Source: Akkermansiaceae bacterium UBA4145
GTDB lineage: Bacteria; Verrucomicrobiota; Verrucomicrobiia; Verrucomicrobiales; Akkermansiaceae
DNA: 17,003 nt
Assembly: GCA_002380675.1 (NCBI GenBank)
Contig: DFWB01000275.1
Coordinates: 1-17,003 of the forward strand
Reading direction: 5' to 3'
The notes below the pieces were generated by a model. That model was not told the origin of the DNA, did not search any database, and worked only from the letters and a program-made list of their open reading frames with translations. Shown piece by piece: positions 14,598 through 17,003 of this stretch; position 1 is the first letter of the stretch, and each line of letters opens with the position of its first letter. Both the position numbers and the translations under genes were made by a program.

Positions 14598-17003
14598 CTA
14601 CTTCCCAATATTGTGAACAGAATTGTGAATTTCTCGCACTACCTCTGCTCCTCCCACCCCTCTTGTTTTGCAGCGGATTGACATTCCCCAGGTGGGCATC
14701 AGGTCAGGAACCTCAAGAGTCACGACCCGGCCGTCGTCACTCAGCGCCACCCCCGTAACCTGCCAGCGCCGTTGGTTGTAATGCCGGGAACCATAATTTC
14801 TGGTCCGCTTGAGATCCCAGGCCTCAATCTCCCAATTTCCGGTCTTCTCTGCGGACTCCCGATCAAGAGGCTCACTGAATGACACCCGCACCTGGCGTGG
14901 GGCGGTTTCGAGACCGACGGGCGCATAGGCAGGTTTTCCCGTTGCCCGCACCCGGTAGAATCCTCCCGGCTGCTGCTGACTACCGGCCCACGCAAACATC
15001 CCGCACGCATACAATTGACCATCTCCAGAATGAAAACGCCCCCGCATCACACCGGTCGGTAATTTTTCAAACGGCAACTGGCACATCCCTCCCTGAACCT
15101 GGCCGTCGACTTTCTCATGAGGAACGACATAAATCTTACCATAACCATAGGAAAGGTTAAGAAGAGAGCCACGCAGAGACTTCCAGGCAGAGTCTTCTGG
15201 CACCCAGAGTAATTCTGCCGGTGAACGATCAAACTGATTTGTGATCCAGCACAGAGGTGGAGTCATGGCCGAGTCGGAGGAATCGGTGATCCCATGGTAG
15301 CCGAACATATTTCCGTAGAAATCTTCTTCTCCCTTTCCTTCAACCCAGTTAATCCGGTTCTTGGGGTTCCAGTGGCCTTCCTGATCGGTTACAATAAAGC
15401 TTCCGTCCGGGTTCAGGCAAACCCCGTTGGCTGCCCGGAACCCAGTTGCAAGGATATCCGTACGGCTACCGTCTTTCTTCACTCTGAGCAGGGTTCCATG
15501 GTGCGGCACCACCGCGGTAAGAGCATGGCGTGCCGACTTCGCATAGTAAAAATTCCCCTCATCATCGGTCTGGAGGCCCATCGCGAATTCATGGAAATGC
15601 TCTGTAACCTGATGATCATTGTTGAAAACCTCAACGTAGTCCGTCTCTCGGTCTCCATTTTCATCGTGAAGAAGAGCGATCATGTCCCTGCACCCGACAT
15701 AGATCTTTCCTTCCACTATTCGTAGGCCCAGCGGCTGAAAGAGCCCTGAGCAAATTCGCTGCCACTGGAGCACCCCTTCGCTTCGGTCGATACCATCAAC
15801 GATCCAGACATCTCCGTTCCAGGTGCAAATCGCGGCACTCTTACCACCCGCGAAAAAATCGAATCCTGAGGTCCTCATCCACGACTGCCAAGGATTCTCA
15901 GAGGGCGGAGGCGTTGGCAGCACGTCGATCGCAAAAGGGCCCTCCTCCTCACCCGGGACGATAGTAGTCACGAGCCGCCCGGGGAACCTCCGCCCTGGTT
16001 CAGGGTCAAATCGCTCAACGTCCCCCGGCTCCGCAGCTTCCACCGTAACGTTCTCTCTTATCACGATCCGGTAGATCTTCGATTTCTCGTGCGGCGGAAA
16101 GGTATGCTCTGTAGCAGCATCGAGCTTCATTCGGAGAGATTCCTTTCCAGCGCCTACCCTCATAATTCTAACAAACGCCCCGGTTCCCGCATTCCACCGG
16201 GGTACTTCCTGAACCTCTCTTTGCCCCACCGTGTAGGACACGACGACGTCATTCCCTGCGTATCGCAGCCCACGAAACCTTACCCAATTTCCCGGCAGGG
16301 GCCCGTAAGGCTTGTTGTCCCGGCCGCTGATGCGCAGATCCTTATAATCTCCGGTTTCCGGGTTTGCCCACATCGGGAGATTGGGAAATACAAACTTCTT
16401 CTCCCCGGCAATACTCGTGTGAGTCCCATGGGAACCATCAAAAGCGATCCCCCGCCAATCGACAAACCGATCCCCCGTCCACGCAGCTGCCAGTCGCATC
16501 GTGTCGTGATCATAGAGCATCCAAGCCTTTCCAGCAGCAACACCACCGGCGCCATCATCCACCCTGATCGTAATTCCCTTCTGGGCAATATTGCCCCCCT
16601 CAACCTGCATGGTCCAAAACAGGGCATTACTGTAATCTTGGAGAACGTATTGCGGGGCCTTCTTTGGCTCCTGCCGTTCCTCCACAGTGGTCATCCCACG
16701 AGGCAGGAGCGCGAGGTATTGCTCGTCGATTTTGGAAAGCTGACTCTCATTGGCATCCTTCAGGAAGGCCTCCCTTATGTAGTGGATGATGTCGTATTTC
16801 TGCGCGGTACTGTACTGCGGCTGGGGAACCATGAGGCCATAACCCCGCTCAAGGGTCTGGAACATCCGGTAGGGGTCCTTCCCGTTGCGAAATTGTCCCT
16901 TGTGGAAACGCATCGCTGTCGGAAGAGACCCCTCCTTCTCCAGATTTCCAGGGCAGGTCACGCACAGCTGGCCGTAAATCTGGCGACCCCGGGCAAGGCT
17001 GCC
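14598..17003 (-). CDS. PVC-type cytochrome c / beta-propeller protein, cut by the right edge, heme motif degenerate
   Basis: The frame is open from the right edge to a TAG at 14598 (801 residues), so the start lies outside the window; a GTG at 16961 is internal. The first 80 residues match a cytochrome c domain common in large Planctomycetota and Verrucomicrobiota proteins: ARGRQIYGQLCVTCPGN (4-20), then SLPTAMRFHKGQF, a possible distal-ligand region YGLMVPQPQY and QKYDIIHYIREA. The heme site reads CVTCP where CxxCH is expected, so covalent heme binding is doubtful. Next comes a beta-rich region (about 115-280, with YDHDTMRLAAAW), then a propeller of the soluble quinoprotein dehydrogenase kind (about 310-690, with GCRDMIALLHDENGD and GMFAWAGS). 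An Ig-like end carries WDLKRTRNYGSRHY. The family is probably exported; its reaction is unknown. It is followed after 131 bases by the beta-sandwich protein gene on the same strand. Confidence 0.87.
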   Translation of the reverse strand, partial: GSLARGRQIYGQLCVTCPGNLEKEGSLPTAMRFHKGQFRNGKDPYRMFQTLERGYGLMVPQPQYSTAQKYDIIHYIREAFLKDANESQLSKIDEQYLALLPRGMTTVEERQEPKKAPQYVLQDYSNALFWTMQVEGGNIAQKGITIRVDDGAGGVAAGKAWMLYDHDTMRLAAAWTGDRFVDWRGIAFDGSHGTHTSIAGEKKFVFPNLPMWANPETGDYKDLRISGRDNKPYGPLPGNWVRFRGLRYAGNDVVVSYTVGQREVQEVPRWNAGTGAFVRIMRVGAGKESLRMKLDAATEHTFPPHEKSKIYRIVIRENVTVEAAEPGDVERFDPEPGRRFPGRLVTTIVPGEEEGPFAIDVLPTPPPSENPWQSWMRTSGFDFFAGGKSAAICTWNGDVWIVDGIDRSEGVLQWQRICSGLFQPLGLRIVEGKIYVGCRDMIALLHDENGDRETDYVEVFNNDHQVTEHFHEFAMGLQTDDEGNFYYAKSARHALTAVVPHHGTLLRVKKDGSRTDILATGFRAANGVCLNPDGSFIVTDQEGHWNPKNRINWVEGKGEEDFYGNMFGYHGITDSSDSAMTPPLCWITNQFDRSPAELLWVPEDSAWKSLRGSLLNLSYGYGKIYVVPHEKVDGQVQGGMCQLPFEKLPTGVMRGRFHSGDGQLYACGMFAWAGSQQQPGGFYRVRATGKPAYAPVGLETAPRQVRVSFSEPLDRESAEKTGNWEIEAWDLKRTRNYGSRHYNQRRWQVTGVALSDDGRVVTLEVPDLMPTWGMSIRCKTRGVGGAEVVREIHNSVHNIGK

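Noticed and set aside
14591..14600. Palindrome TAGGCGCCTA at the stop codon of the cytochrome/propeller gene
   Set aside because: Ten bases, partly coding, with no loop or T tract; not a terminator.
16950..16961. GTG at 16961 as the start of the cytochrome/propeller gene
   Set aside because: It falls inside the CxxC motif, and the frame continues upstream to the window edge with typical cytochrome c residues.

Overview
The window looks like a chromosomal segment of a Verrucomicrobiota bacterium, probably marine or otherwise heterotrophic and degrading organic matter. This rests on protein types, not on a marker gene. There is a very large secreted CotH protein with lamin-tail domains containing 'ISEVMYHP'-type motifs. 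There is a PVC-type cytochrome c/beta-propeller protein and a FGly-type sulfatase. Two secreted proteins end in the 'IEFSTDL..W ... LFLRI/V' C-terminal module common in this phylum. Base composition is moderately GC-rich. Several starts are GTG or TTG and few have a clear Shine-Dalgarno site. No tRNA, rRNA, insertion sequence or CRISPR array was seen.

Layout, left to right. (1) Positions 1-302, minus strand: the 5' part of a VTC-domain (polyphosphate-polymerase-like) gene with a GTG start. (2) A 303-base divergent intergenic region. (3) 606-5717, plus: a 1703-residue secreted CotH-kinase/lamin-tail protein. (4) 5785-6783, plus: a zinc-less MDR-type quinone oxidoreductase. (5) 6814-8268, minus: a long enolase-superfamily protein. 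(6) 8390-12770, plus: a compact set consisting of a small two-helix membrane protein (DUF3311-like), a sodium:solute symporter, a stand-alone MetE catalytic-domain methyltransferase and an exported sulfatase. (7) 12772-14466, minus: a secreted protein with pre-peptidase-like beta-sandwich repeats. (8) 14598-17003, minus: a PVC-type cytochrome c/beta-propeller protein, cut by the right edge.

The left end pairs a VTC gene with a CotH gene. The two families are often neighbours in other bacteria, so this may be a surface phosphorylation or polyphosphate-linked locus. The middle (enolase, symporter with small subunit, MetE-like transferase, sulfatase) reads as an uptake and catabolism cluster for an unidentified small molecule, possibly sulfated and methylated. 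The sulfatase would act outside the cytoplasm, the symporter would import the product, and the enolase and MetE-like enzymes would act inside. The substrate cannot be told from sequence. The right end carries exported proteins, one with a cytochrome c motif whose heme-ligating histidine is replaced by proline.
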